Origin: PALSA-612 sp963755155
GTDB lineage: Bacteria > Actinomycetota > Thermoleophilia > Gaiellales > Gaiellaceae
Assembly (NCBI GenBank): GCA_963755155.1
Contig: CAVWIV010000003.1
Coordinates: 62,001-126,000, forward strand
Length of the DNA: 64,000 nt
Direction: 5' to 3'
The notes beneath the pieces were generated by a model. The model was not told the DNA's origin. It saw only the letters and a list, made by a program, of their open reading frames with translations, and ran no database searches. The position numbers and the translations under genes were made by a program. Shown here piece by piece: positions 34,102 through 43,899 of this stretch (its first letter is position 1; every line of letters starts with the position of its first letter).

Positions 34102-35111
34102 CAGGACTCGTCCTTTTCGGCAGGCGGCTCCTCGGCAGGCGGCTCCTCGGCAGGCGGCTTCTCAGCAGCCGGCTCGGTGGTCTCCGGCTCCTCGGCGGGA
34201 GCCTCCTCGACGACCGGCTCCGGCAACTCGGCGGTGGGCTCGGCTGCCTCGGCTGTTGCCGCGGTCACTTCGTCGACCGCCTCGGTTGAGGCCTCCGGCT
34301 CTTCCCGGCGCTTGCGCCCGCGTCCCCGCTCGGGACGGCGGCGGCGGACCGGGCCGAGGCCCTCGCGGTCGGGGCCGCGGCGGCCCTCACGCTGCCCGAG
34401 GCCGGCCGGCGGGGTTCCGCGGCGGCGCGCCTGATCCTGCTCTGAGAGCCGAACCTCTCTGTCCGTGCCACCTTCGTAGCCTTCCGGCATGATCTCGCCC
34501 TTGTTGATCCAGACCTTCACGCCGATGCGGCCGAAGGTCGTCTTCGCCTCGGCGAACCCGTAGTCGATATCCGCGCGCAGCGTGTGCAGCGGCACGCGCC
34601 CCTCGGAATACTTCTCCGAGCGGGACATCTCCGTGCCGCCCAGCCGGCCGCCGCACTGAACCTTGACGCCGTGTGCGCCCGAGCGCATCGCCGACGCGAG
34701 CGAGCGCTTCATCGCGCGCCTGAAGCTGACGCGGTTCTCGAGCTGCTCGGCGATCGACTGCGCGACGAGCTTCGCATCGAGCTCCGGCCGCTTGATCTCG
34801 TTGATGTTGATCTGGACGTTCTTCTGCGTCATGGCGTGGATCTCTTTGCGCAGCGCGTCCACCTCCACGCCCGACTTGCCGATGACGATGCCGGGCCGCG
34901 CGGTGTAGACGTCGATGGTCACGCGCTGCTTGTCCTTGCGGATGAGGATGTCGGACAGTCCCGCGTGGGCGAGCTTGCCGTAGATGTGCTCGCGGATCTT
35001 CACGTCCTCGAGCAGGGCGCCGGCGAACTCCTTGTTCGACGTGTACCAGTTCGACTTCCAGTCGTGGATGACGCCGACCCGCAGGCCGCCGGGATGGACT
35101 TTCTGGCCCAT
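34101..35111 (-). CDS. rpsC: 30S ribosomal protein S3 with long C-terminal extension
   Basis: 336 residues versus the usual 210-275. The KH domain core (TARPGIVIGKSGVEVDALRKEI) and the C-terminal domain ending IGVKVWINKGEIMPEG are normal. After about residue 215 comes an Arg/Gly-rich then Glu/Pro/Ala-rich tail, ending in three copies of PPAEE-like repeats (15-bp DNA repeat at 34118-34162). ATG overlaps the L22 stop. Confidence 0.95.
   Translation of the reverse strand: MGQKVHPGGLRVGVIHDWKSNWYTSNKEFAGALLEDVKIREHIYGKLAHAGLSDILIRKDKQRVTIDVYTARPGIVIGKSGVEVDALRKEIHAMTQKNVQININEIKRPELDAKLVAQSIAEQLENRVSFRRAMKRSLASAMRSGAHGVKVQCGGRLGGTEMSRSEKYSEGRVPLHTLRADIDYGFAEAKTTFGRIGVKVWINKGEIMPEGYEGGTDREVRLSEQDQARRRGTPPAGLGQREGRRGPDREGLGPVRRRRPERGRGRKRREEPEASTEAVDEVTAATAEAAEPTAELPEPVVEEAPAEEPETTEPAAEKPPAEEPPAEEPPAEKDES
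34118..34162. repeat. 15-bp tandem repeat, three copies, in rpsC tail
   Basis: Units 34118-34132, 34133-34147 and 34148-34162. The first two are identical; the third differs by one base. They encode the PPAEE repeats of the S3 tail. Confidence 0.85.
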
Positions 35112-35623
35112 CAGCTACTCGCCTCCTCGGTCTTCTTGCGCCGGGGCGTGGTCTTCGCCTTCGCCGCAGTCGTGGCCTTCGGCTTCGTGGCGCGCGGCTT
35201 CCGCGCCGGCTTCTCGGGCTGGGTCTCCGCAGCGGCGGGCTTCGCCTGCGCCCTGGGCCGCTTCGCCTCGACGGCGAGCGGCGCCAGCTTCACGGTGATG
35301 TGGCACGTGGGCTTGCGGATCCGGGCGGCGCGGCCGCGCGCGCGGGCGCGCCAGCGCTTGAGCGTCGGGCCTTCGTCGACGTACGCGGCGCTCACGTAGA
35401 GGTCGTCTCCGATGAGGCCGTGGTTCGCCTCGGCGTTGGCGATCGCCGAGCGCAGCACCTTCTCGACGTCGCGTGCGGCAGCGCGGGTCGTGAACGCGAG
35501 CACGGTGCGTGCCTCGGGAACGCTGCGGCCGCGGATGTGCTCCACGACGAGGCGGGCCTTGCGCGGTGACGTGCGGACCCACTTGGCCTCCGCGCGGACT
35601 TCCTGGGTGACGGCGTCCGCCAT
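35111..35623 (-). CDS. rplV: 50S ribosomal protein L22 with basic tail
   Basis: 170 residues; the core is about 115 (KWVRTSPRKARLVVEHIRGRSVPEA onwards). The last 55 are Lys/Ala/Pro-rich (PRATKPKATTAAKAKTTPRRKK). L22 lines the exit tunnel. Overlaps S19 stop and S3 start. Confidence 0.96.
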   Translation of the reverse strand: MADAVTQEVRAEAKWVRTSPRKARLVVEHIRGRSVPEARTVLAFTTRAAARDVEKVLRSAIANAEANHGLIGDDLYVSAAYVDEGPTLKRWRARARGRAARIRKPTCHITVKLAPLAVEAKRPRAQAKPAAAETQPEKPARKPRATKPKATTAAKAKTTPRRKKTEEASS

Positions 35624-35907
35624 CAGACCCTCTTCACCCGCGCCTGACGGTCACCGGCGTGACCGCGGAACGTTCTCGTCGGCGCGAACTCGCCGAGCTT
35701 GTGGCCGACCATCTGCTCGGAGATGAAGACCGGGACGTGCTTGCGCCCGTCGTGAACCGCGATCGTATGCCCGACCATCTCCGGGAAGATGGTCGAGGAG
35801 CGCGACCACGTCCGGATCATCTGCTTCGACCCGGAGGTGTTCATCCCCTCGATTCGCTTCATGAGCCGCTCTTCCACGAACGGCCCCTTCTTCGTCGATC
35901 GACCCAT
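35623..35907 (-). CDS. rpsS: 30S ribosomal protein S19
   Basis: 94 residues from the ATG at 35907 (MGRSTKKGPFVEERLMKRI). Longer in-frame sequence upstream is the antisense frame of L2 and is not homologous. Normal length. Confidence 0.97.
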   Translation of the reverse strand: MGRSTKKGPFVEERLMKRIEGMNTSGSKQMIRTWSRSSTIFPEMVGHTIAVHDGRKHVPVFISEQMVGHKLGEFAPTRTFRGHAGDRQARVKRV

Positions 35908-35912
35908 GGCCC

Positions 35913-36755
35913 CTACCTCTTGTCCTTGCCGCGGCGCCTGCCGCGGACGATGAGCTTGTCGGAGTCCTTGTGCTTCCGGCGCGTGCGCTTGCCGAGTGTC
36001 GGCACGCCCCACGGCGTGACCGGGTGCCGCCCGCCCTTCGACTTGCCCTCGCCCCCGCCGTGCGGGTGGTCGACCGGGTTCATCGCCGAGCCGCGCACCG
36101 TCGGCCGTCGGCCGCGCCAGCGCGAACGCCCCGCCTTGCCGCCCGTGACGTTCGAGTGATCGAGGTTCCCGACCTGCCCGACCGTCGCGCGACACGTTAG
36201 CAACACGCGCCGCAGCTCCCCCGAGGGGAGGCGCAGCACCGCGTACGGCTCGTCCTTGGCCACGAGCTGGACTGACGAACCGGCGCTGCGGGCCATCTGC
36301 CCGCCGCGGCCTGGCTTCAGCTCGACGTTGTGGATGAGCGTGCCGGTGGGGATCCGCTGGAGCGGCAGCGCGTTCCCCGGCTTGATGTCGGCTTCGGGCC
36401 CGGACTCGACGGAGGAACCAACACGCAGGCCGGCGGGGGCGAGGATGTACGCCTTCGCGCCGTCCGCGTAGTGGAGCAAGGCGATTCGCGCAGACCGGTT
36501 CGGGTCGTACTCGATCGCGGCCACGTTTGCCGGAACGCCGTCCTTGACGCGTTTGAAATCGATCACGCGGAAGCGGCGCTTGTGCCCGCCGCCCCGGTGG
36601 CGCGTCGTGATGCGGCCGTGCTTGTTGCGACCGCCCTTCTTCGTCACCGGCTCGGTGAGGCTCTTCTCGGGCTCCGACTTCGTGACCTCCTCGAACGTCG
36701 AGACGGTCATCCAGCGGCGGCCCGGGCTCGTCGGCTTGAACTTGCGGACGGGCAT
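35913..36755 (-). CDS. rplB: 50S ribosomal protein L2
   Basis: 280 residues, MPVRKFKPTSPGRRWMTVSTF, with the peptidyl-transferase-region NPVDHPHGGGEGKSKGG. Normal length. Confidence 0.98.
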   Translation of the reverse strand: MPVRKFKPTSPGRRWMTVSTFEEVTKSEPEKSLTEPVTKKGGRNKHGRITTRHRGGGHKRRFRVIDFKRVKDGVPANVAAIEYDPNRSARIALLHYADGAKAYILAPAGLRVGSSVESGPEADIKPGNALPLQRIPTGTLIHNVELKPGRGGQMARSAGSSVQLVAKDEPYAVLRLPSGELRRVLLTCRATVGQVGNLDHSNVTGGKAGRSRWRGRRPTVRGSAMNPVDHPHGGGEGKSKGGRHPVTPWGVPTLGKRTRRKHKDSDKLIVRGRRRGKDKR

Positions 36756-36757
36756 GA

Positions 36758-37054
36758 CTAGACCTGCGCTCCTTCGAAGATCGGGATCGTCTCGCCCTGG
36801 CGCACCTGGACGATCGCCTTCTTCCAGCCCGGCCTCGTGCCGCGCGAGGTGCCGCGCTTCTTGGGCTTGGGCTGCACCTTGACGATGTTCACGGCCTCGA
36901 CGTGGACCTCGAACAGCTGCTCTACCGCCTGGCGAATCTGCGTCTTGTGCGCGTCGCCGTGCACGCGGAACGTGTACTTCCGGTCGCCGATCAAGCTGTA
37001 GCTCTTCTCCGACACGATCGGTGCCAGCAAGATCTCGTTCGGATGAAGGCTCAT
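36758..37054 (-). CDS. rplW: 50S ribosomal protein L23
   Basis: 98 residues, SLHPNEILLAPIVSEKSY near the N terminus. Docking site for SRP and trigger factor. Overlaps L4 by 4 bp. Confidence 0.97.
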   Translation of the reverse strand: MSLHPNEILLAPIVSEKSYSLIGDRKYTFRVHGDAHKTQIRQAVEQLFEVHVEAVNIVKVQPKPKKRGTSRGTRPGWKKAIVQVRQGETIPIFEGAQV

Positions 37055-37725
37055 GACGACGCCGTCTTCCCAGCCCGTGCCTCGACCACAGGCAGCGCCT
37101 TCTCGGAGACGAGCAGCGAGCGCGCCCAGACTACCGCGGAGACCTCGAGATCCTCGGGCGCCGCGATCGCCACGCGCGGGATGTTGCGGAACGACTTGAT
37201 CGCCGCCTCCTCCTCATCCGTCGCGACGATGACGAGCGGCAGCTCCTTGCCGAACGTCTCGAGGAAGCTCGCGCCGGCCTTCGTCGAAGGCGCGTCGAAT
37301 GCCTCGCCGTCGAACACCGCGAACGTGCCCTCGTCGACGTGCGCCGAGAGCGCGATGCGCAGCGCAGCGCGCTTCTCCTTGCGGTTGACCTTGAACGAGA
37401 AGTCTCGCATCGTCGGCGGGAAGGCGAGCCCGCCGCCCGTCCACTGCGGCGCTCGCGTCGTGCCCTGGCGCGCGCGGCCCGTGCCCTTCTGGCGCCACGG
37501 CTTCGCGCGTCCGCCGGCCACGAGCCCGCGGCTCTTGGCGCCGCGCGTGCCCGCGCGTGCAGCGGCCATCTCCGCGCGCACGGCCTCGTGCACGAGGTGA
37601 GGGCGGACTTCCGCGCCGAAGATCGCAGCGTCGAGCGACACCTGCTTCGCCGCCTTGCCGGCGGCATCGAGCAGCGGCGCCGTCAGGCCCTTGGAGGCCC
37701 TACTGGTGGCGGTGGTGGCGGGTAT
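37051..37725 (-). CDS. rplD: 50S ribosomal protein L4, start uncertain
   Basis: Core LTAPLLDAAGKAAKQVSLDA to the end is normal L4, with the RGLVAGGRAKPWRQKGTGRARQG loop. No ATG, GTG or TTG occurs in frame between the conserved N terminus and the preceding genes. An ATA at 37725 lies 7 nt after a good Shine-Dalgarno (GGGAGGAG); a CTG at 37686 gives exactly the usual N terminus but without a site. I use the ATA position; it may be a misread ATG. Confidence 0.9.
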   Translation of the reverse strand: MPATTATSRASKGLTAPLLDAAGKAAKQVSLDAAIFGAEVRPHLVHEAVRAEMAAARAGTRGAKSRGLVAGGRAKPWRQKGTGRARQGTTRAPQWTGGGLAFPPTMRDFSFKVNRKEKRAALRIALSAHVDEGTFAVFDGEAFDAPSTKAGASFLETFGKELPLVIVATDEEEAAIKSFRNIPRVAIAAPEDLEVSAVVWARSLLVSEKALPVVEARAGKTASS

Positions 37726-38344
37726 GAGCCCTCTCCTCCCTGATCTCGACGATGCCGTTCCTCGGCCCGGGGATCGCTCCCTTGACGAGCAGGAGGTTCT
37801 GCTCCGGGTCGACCTGGTGGACGACGAGCCCCATCTGCGTGCGCCGCTTCGCACCCATCTGACCGGCCATCCGCATGCCCTTGAACACGCGCGAAGGCGT
37901 CGCCGACGCGCCGATCGAGCCGCGCTGGCGGATGTTGTGCGAACCGTGCGACTTCGGGCCACGGCTGAAGTTGTGCCGCTTGATCGTCCCAGCGAACCCC
38001 TTGCCGATGGAGATCCCCGTCACCTTCACAGGGTCGCCGGGCTCGAAGGCCTCGACGGTCACGGTCTCGCCGACCGTGAGCTCCGAGTGGCCGCGAAACT
38101 CGACGAGCCGGCGGTGCGGTGTGACGCCGGCCTTCTCGAGGTGTCCCCGCTCGCCCTTCGAGATCTTGCGCTCGGCGACCTCGTCGAACGCGACCTGCAC
38201 GGCGTCGTAGCCGTCCGTCTCCGTCGTCTTCACCTGAACGACGGGGCACGGCCCGGCCTCGATCACCGTCACGGGCGTCACGACGCCGGTCTCCGCGTCG
38301 AAGACCTGGGTCATGCCGAGCTTCCTGCCGACGATGCCCTTCAC
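37700..38344 (-). CDS. rplC: 50S ribosomal protein L3
   Basis: 214 residues, MKGIVGRKLGMTQVFDAETG, core KGFAGTIKRHNFSRGPKSHGSHNIRQRGSIGA read in two parts. The last residues (ERAHTRHHRHQ) are not conserved and overlap the start of L4 by 26 bp, which may reflect an indel here. Confidence 0.95.
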   Translation of the reverse strand: MKGIVGRKLGMTQVFDAETGVVTPVTVIEAGPCPVVQVKTTETDGYDAVQVAFDEVAERKISKGERGHLEKAGVTPHRRLVEFRGHSELTVGETVTVEAFEPGDPVKVTGISIGKGFAGTIKRHNFSRGPKSHGSHNIRQRGSIGASATPSRVFKGMRMAGQMGAKRRTQMGLVVHQVDPEQNLLLVKGAIPGPRNGIVEIREERAHTRHHRHQ

Positions 38345-38649
38345 AGCTTGATCTCGATGTCGACGCCGGCCGGCAGGTCGAGCCGCATGAGCGAGTCGAC
38401 GGTCTTCGGCGTAGGGCTGTGGATGTCGATGAGGCGCTTGTGCGTCCGCACCTCGAACTGCTCGCGTGAGTCCTTGTCCTTGAAGGGGCTGCGGATGACC
38501 GTATAGACGTTGCGCTCGGTGGGCAGGGGCACCGGGCCGGTGATCGTGGCACCGGTGCGCTCCGCGTTGTCGACGATGTCGCGCGCGGCGCGGTCGACCT
38601 GGTTGTGGTCGTAGCCGCGCAGCCTGATGCGGATCTTCTGCTGTGCCAC
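38341..38649 (-). CDS. rpsJ: 30S ribosomal protein S10
   Basis: 102 residues, QQKIRIRLRGYDHNQVDRAA, C-terminal LPAGVDIEIKL. Also NusE in antitermination. Overlaps L3 by 4 bp. Confidence 0.97.
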   Translation of the reverse strand: MAQQKIRIRLRGYDHNQVDRAARDIVDNAERTGATITGPVPLPTERNVYTVIRSPFKDKDSREQFEVRTHKRLIDIHSPTPKTVDSLMRLDLPAGVDIEIKL

Positions 38650-38680
38650 CGTCGTATCCCCTGCCCTTCCTCGCGCGTTC

Positions 38681-39871
<1,191 letters not shown>

Positions 39872-39895
39872 GTTGCCTCCGGTCTCCTTCCCGAT

Positions 39896-41992
39896 TTACG
39901 CCTGGGCGTCGACGATCTCGCCCGCGATCGACTGAGGGACTTCCTCGTAGCGATCGAACTGCATGGTGAACGTGGCACGGCCCTGCGTCGTCGAGCGCAG
40001 GTCCGTGGCGTATCCGAACATCGTTGCCAGCGGCACCTTGGCGGTGATCACCTGGGCGTTGCCGCGCGGCTCGAGGCCTTCGACGTGGCCCCGCCGCGAG
40101 TTGAGGTCGCCCATGACGTCGCCGAGGTACTCCTCAGGCGTGACGACCTCGACGGCCATCACCGGCTCGAGCAGCTTCGGCTTCGCGCGCTGCATGGCCG
40201 ACTTGAAGGCCATCGAGCCCGCGACCTTGAAGGCCATCTCGCTCGAGTCGACGTCGTGGTACGAGCCGTCCTTCAGGACGATGCGAATGTCGACGACGGG
40301 GTAGCCGGCGAGGATGCCCGACTCCATCGCCTCCTGGATGCCGAGGTCGACGGCGGGGATGTACTCGCGCGGGATCTTGCCGCCGACGATCTTGTCGATG
40401 AACTCGTAGCCGTCGCCAGGCTCCGCCGGCTCGAGGTCGATGACGACGTGGCCGTACTGGCCGCGGCCGCCTGTCTGGCGGACGAAGCGGCCCTCGATCT
40501 TCTCCACGGGCCTGCCGGCCGTCTCGCGGTAGGCCACCTGGGGGCGGCCGACGTTCGCGTCGACCGAGAACTCGCGCAACAGCCGGTCGACGATGATCTC
40601 GAGGTGCAGCTCGCCCATCCCTGCGATGAGCGTCTGCCCGGTCTCTTCGTCGCTGCGCACGCGGAACGTCGGGTCCTCCTCGGCGAGCCGCTGGAGGGCA
40701 GTCGCGAGCTTGTCTTGGTCGGCCTTCGTCTTCGGCTCGATGGCGACCGAGATCACCGGGTCCGGGAAGTTCATGGCCTCCAGGAGGATGGGCGCGGTGT
40801 CGACGGCGAGCGTGTCGCCAGTCGTCGTCTGCTTGAGCCCCACGATGGCGGCAATCTCGCCGCCAACGATCTCGTCCCGCTCCTCGCGGTGGTTCGCGTG
40901 CATCTGCAGGATGCGTCCGATGCGCTCCGTCTTGCCGGTCGTCGTGTTCAGCACCTTGTCGCCCTGCGTGATCCGGCCCGAGTAGACGCGGACGTACGTG
41001 AGCTTGCCCACGTACGGGTCGGTCATGACCTTGAAGGCGAGAGCCGCGAACGGCTCGTCCACGGCCGGGCGGCGTGAGAGGTCGTGCTCCGTGCGCGGGT
41101 CGATGCCGTGGATGGGCGGCACGTCGAGCGGGCTGGGCAGGTAGTCGACGACGGCGTCGAGCAGCGGCTGAATGCCCTTGTTCTTGAAGGCCGAGCCGCA
41201 GAGGACGGGGACGACGGAGAGGTCGAGCGTCGCGGCGCGTAGCGCTCGGCGCAGCATCTCCGGCGTCACGGCTGCTTCGTCCGAGAGGTACGTCTCCATG
41301 AGCTCGTCGTCGTGGTCGGCGACGGCGTCGATCAGCTGGTGGTGGTACTCGGCCGCCTGCTCGGACAGCTCGGCCGGAATCTCGGTGACCTCCGTCTCCG
41401 TCCCGAGCGAGTCCGTCCATACGAGCGCGTTCATCTCGATGAGATCGACGACGCCTCGGAAGTGCTCTTCCTGGCCGATCGGCAGCTGCACGGGGACGGG
41501 CCGCGCGCCGAGCCGGTCGACCATCGACTGCACCGACGCGAAGAAGTCCGCGCCGACGCGGTCCATCTTGTTGATGAAGGCGATCCGCGGCACGCCGTAG
41601 CGGTCGGCCTGGCGCCAGACGGTCTCCGACTGGGGCTCGACGCCCGCGACGCCGTCGAAGACGGCTATTGCGCCGTCGAGCACGCGCAGCGAGCGCTCGA
41701 CCTCGACAGTAAAGTCCACGTGCCCGGGCGTATCGATAATGTTCACCCGGAAGTCGCGCCAGAACGCCGTCGTCGCAGCCGACGTGATGGTGATGCCGCG
41801 CTCCTGCTCCTGGACCATCCAGTCCATGACCGCGGCGCCCTCGTGCACCTCGCCCATCTTGTACGTGCGGCCGGTGTAGTAGAGGATCCGCTCGGTCGTC
41901 GTCGTCTTGCCCGCGTCGATGTGGGCCATGATCCCGATGTTTCGGACGTGGTCGAGCGCGACGGCTCCCTTTGTCATCTCCATCGTGCTCAC
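39896..41992 (-). CDS. fusA: Elongation factor G
   Basis: 698 residues. Translocation GTPase with P-loop AHIDAGKTTTTERIL, DTPGHVDFTVEVERS and NKMDR motifs, and domains II-V complete (C-terminal GYATDLRSTTQGRATFTMQF). Between S7 and EF-Tu as in the classic str operon. Confidence 0.98.
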   Translation of the reverse strand: MSTMEMTKGAVALDHVRNIGIMAHIDAGKTTTTERILYYTGRTYKMGEVHEGAAVMDWMVQEQERGITITSAATTAFWRDFRVNIIDTPGHVDFTVEVERSLRVLDGAIAVFDGVAGVEPQSETVWRQADRYGVPRIAFINKMDRVGADFFASVQSMVDRLGARPVPVQLPIGQEEHFRGVVDLIEMNALVWTDSLGTETEVTEIPAELSEQAAEYHHQLIDAVADHDDELMETYLSDEAAVTPEMLRRALRAATLDLSVVPVLCGSAFKNKGIQPLLDAVVDYLPSPLDVPPIHGIDPRTEHDLSRRPAVDEPFAALAFKVMTDPYVGKLTYVRVYSGRITQGDKVLNTTTGKTERIGRILQMHANHREERDEIVGGEIAAIVGLKQTTTGDTLAVDTAPILLEAMNFPDPVISVAIEPKTKADQDKLATALQRLAEEDPTFRVRSDEETGQTLIAGMGELHLEIIVDRLLREFSVDANVGRPQVAYRETAGRPVEKIEGRFVRQTGGRGQYGHVVIDLEPAEPGDGYEFIDKIVGGKIPREYIPAVDLGIQEAMESGILAGYPVVDIRIVLKDGSYHDVDSSEMAFKVAGSMAFKSAMQRAKPKLLEPVMAVEVVTPEEYLGDVMGDLNSRRGHVEGLEPRGNAQVITAKVPLATMFGYATDLRSTTQGRATFTMQFDRYEEVPQSIAGEIVDAQA

Positions 41993-41994
41993 CG

Positions 41995-42465
41995 TTACCA
42001 GCGGTAATGCGCGAAGGCCTTGTTCGCCTGCGCCATCCGGTAGAGGTCGTCCTTCTTCTTGTATGCGCCGCCCTGCTGGTCGAGCGCCTCGAGGATCTCG
42101 GCCGCGAGCTTCTCCTCCATGTGCTTCTCGCGCCGCTCGCGCGCGAAGGTCACGAGCCAGCGCACGGCGAGCGTGCGCGCGCGGCGCTGCGGCACCTCGA
42201 CGGGCACCTGGTAGTTCGAGCCGCCGACGCGGCGTGACCGCACCTCTAGCACCGGCGTGACGGACTTCACGGCCTGCTCCAGCACCTCGACGGGCGCCTT
42301 TCCGGTCCGCTCGCCGACCCGCTCGAGCGCCTTGTAGACGATGTGCTCGGCGGTCGACTTCTTGCCGTCGAGCATGACGCAGTTGACGATCTGCGTCACG
42401 AGCGGCGACCCGTAGACCGGGTCCGCGGCGAGGGTGCGTGGCTGGATGTCTGCTCGTCTCGGCAA
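41995..42465 (-). CDS. rpsG: 30S ribosomal protein S7
   Basis: 156 residues, normal length, core YGSPLVTQIVNCVMLDGKKSTAEHI; C-terminal AFAHYRW typical. Three bases before fusA. Confidence 0.97.
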   Translation of the reverse strand: MPRRADIQPRTLAADPVYGSPLVTQIVNCVMLDGKKSTAEHIVYKALERVGERTGKAPVEVLEQAVKSVTPVLEVRSRRVGGSNYQVPVEVPQRRARTLAVRWLVTFARERREKHMEEKLAAEILEALDQQGGAYKKKDDLYRMAQANKAFAHYRW

Positions 42466-42472
42466 GGCGGTT

Positions 42473-42841
42473 CTAAGCCTTCTTGGCGCCGTACTTCGAC
42501 CGGCCCTGACGGCGGTCGGAGACGCCGGCGGCGTCGAGCGCGGCGCGGATCACCTTGTAGCGGATGCCCGGGAGATCCCGGACGCGCCCGCCGCGGATGA
42601 GCACGACCGAGTGCTCCTGGAGGTTGTGGCCCTCACCGGGGATGTACGTCGTGACTTCCATGCCGTTCGTGAGCCGGACGCGGGCGACCTTTCGCAGCGC
42701 CGAGTTCGGCTTCTTGGGCGTCGACGTGTAGACGCGCGTACACACGCCGCGCTTCTGCGGCGCGCCGCGGAGCGCGGGCGTCTTCGTCCGCGCCTTCTTC
42801 GTGGCGCGGCCTTTTCTCACGAGTTGGCTGGCAGTCGGCAT
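42473..42841 (-). CDS. rpsL: 30S ribosomal protein S12
   Basis: 122 residues from the ATG at 42841 (MPTASQLVRKGRATKK). TPKKPNSALRKVARV holds the decoding-centre Lys in the wild-type state, so no streptomycin-resistance substitution is seen there. First gene of the str operon; no clear promoter found in the 145-bp gap upstream. Confidence 0.97.
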   Translation of the reverse strand: MPTASQLVRKGRATKKARTKTPALRGAPQKRGVCTRVYTSTPKKPNSALRKVARVRLTNGMEVTTYIPGEGHNLQEHSVVLIRGGRVRDLPGIRYKVIRAALDAAGVSDRRQGRSKYGAKKA

Positions 42842-42986
42842 CGTGCGTCGAGCTTCTCCGTTCGAGGGTGTTTTCACACACAACAAGGCTGGCAGGGGCG
42901 GACCCCCGCCAACCACGCAGACCATGGTAGCGAAAGTCAGCCCTGCAATGACTGGCTCCATCCGGTCGGCGCGATATACGTGGGCG

Positions 42987-43538
42987 GTGCCCGAGTGCCC
43001 CATTTGTCGCCGGGAGTTCGACGCGCGCTTCCAGGTGTTCGCTCCGCCGGGCGGCGAGGCGTACGACACGATCGATTGCGCCAGGCGCGCGGTGTCGGCC
43101 CCCGGCGCCCTCCTTGCACCGACGCTCCTGCCGACGATCGAGCTCCTCCCGCTCGGCGGCACACCCGCAGTCGCTTCGCCGGCGAGGCTGGCTGCCAGGT
43201 CTCGCAGAAGGCTGGCCGCGGCGATCGCCGTCCCGCTCGTCGCGTCTCCGGCGGCCATCGCAGCCGGGCTGAGCCTCGTCGCGGCCGGCACGGCCACGTC
43301 CGTCTATCTCGGGGCCCCCGCCTTCGAGGGAGGCGGCCGCGTGGTAGCCGCGCCGGCCGTCCCCGCAGAGGTGCCGAAGCCGGAACCCTCGTCCCAGACA
43401 CCCCCCGCGACGCCACTGCCGAGCAAGCCGGTGACCGACGAGCCCGAGCAGCCGAAGCCGAAGCCGAAGCCCGAGCCCAAGGCCCGGTCGCGTCCTCGCC
43501 GACCCACCCAGCGCGGACACGGTCCCGCAGCGCACTGA
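42987..43538 (+). CDS. Zinc-ribbon membrane protein with Pro-rich tail
   Basis: 183 residues from the GTG at 42987. N-terminal CPICRREFDARFQVF with further Cys in IDCARRA suggests a zinc ribbon. A hydrophobic segment follows (LAAAIAVPLVASPAAIAAGL), then a Pro/Lys/Glu-rich tail (PKPKPKPEPKARSRPRRP) likely outside the membrane. No known function. Divergent from rpsL. May be joined to the next open frame by a frame error. Confidence 0.65.
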   Translation: MPECPICRREFDARFQVFAPPGGEAYDTIDCARRAVSAPGALLAPTLLPTIELLPLGGTPAVASPARLAARSRRRLAAAIAVPLVASPAAIAAGLSLVAAGTATSVYLGAPAFEGGGRVVAAPAVPAEVPKPEPSSQTPPATPLPSKPVTDEPEQPKPKPKPEPKARSRPRRPTQRGHGPAAH

Positions 43539-43539
43539 C

Positions 43540-43899
43540 GTGAGCGAGAGCCCACCCGCGCCGTCCCCCGCGCAGTCCGGCGCGACCGAGGGCTCCACAC
43601 CAGGTCCGCACGCGGCGCCTGCTGCCCCGCACAGCCCGCCCACACCACCTCCCCACGGCTCGTCGCCGCGTGTGTCGCCGCCGGCCGCCCCGGCCAAGCC
43701 TCCACACCCCGTTGCGCCGCCACCGGTGGCGACCTCGCCTCCCGAGACAGCGGTCGAGGTCTCCGCGTCTCCGTCAGCGTCGCCGTGGCACGACCCGCTC
43801 AGCGCGTCCCCAGCAGCCGCGACCCACGACCCCCATGCCAAGGACAAGGACAAGAACCGGAACAAGGACGACGACGTCTCAGCCGGCGGAGACGACTAA
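43540..43899 (+). CDS. Pro-rich open frame, perhaps continuation of the previous gene
   Basis: 119 codons, rich in Pro, Ser and Ala with an ending HAKDKDKNRNKDDDVSAGGDD. It begins with GTG two bases after the previous stop and in the next frame, with no Shine-Dalgarno. The frame upstream of 43540 is also open into the previous gene, so one extra base there would fuse the two into a single Pro-rich tail. Ends directly against the convergent GGDEF stop. Confidence 0.4.
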   Translation: MSESPPAPSPAQSGATEGSTPGPHAAPAAPHSPPTPPPHGSSPRVSPPAAPAKPPHPVAPPPVATSPPETAVEVSASPSASPWHDPLSASPAAATHDPHAKDKDKNRNKDDDVSAGGDD

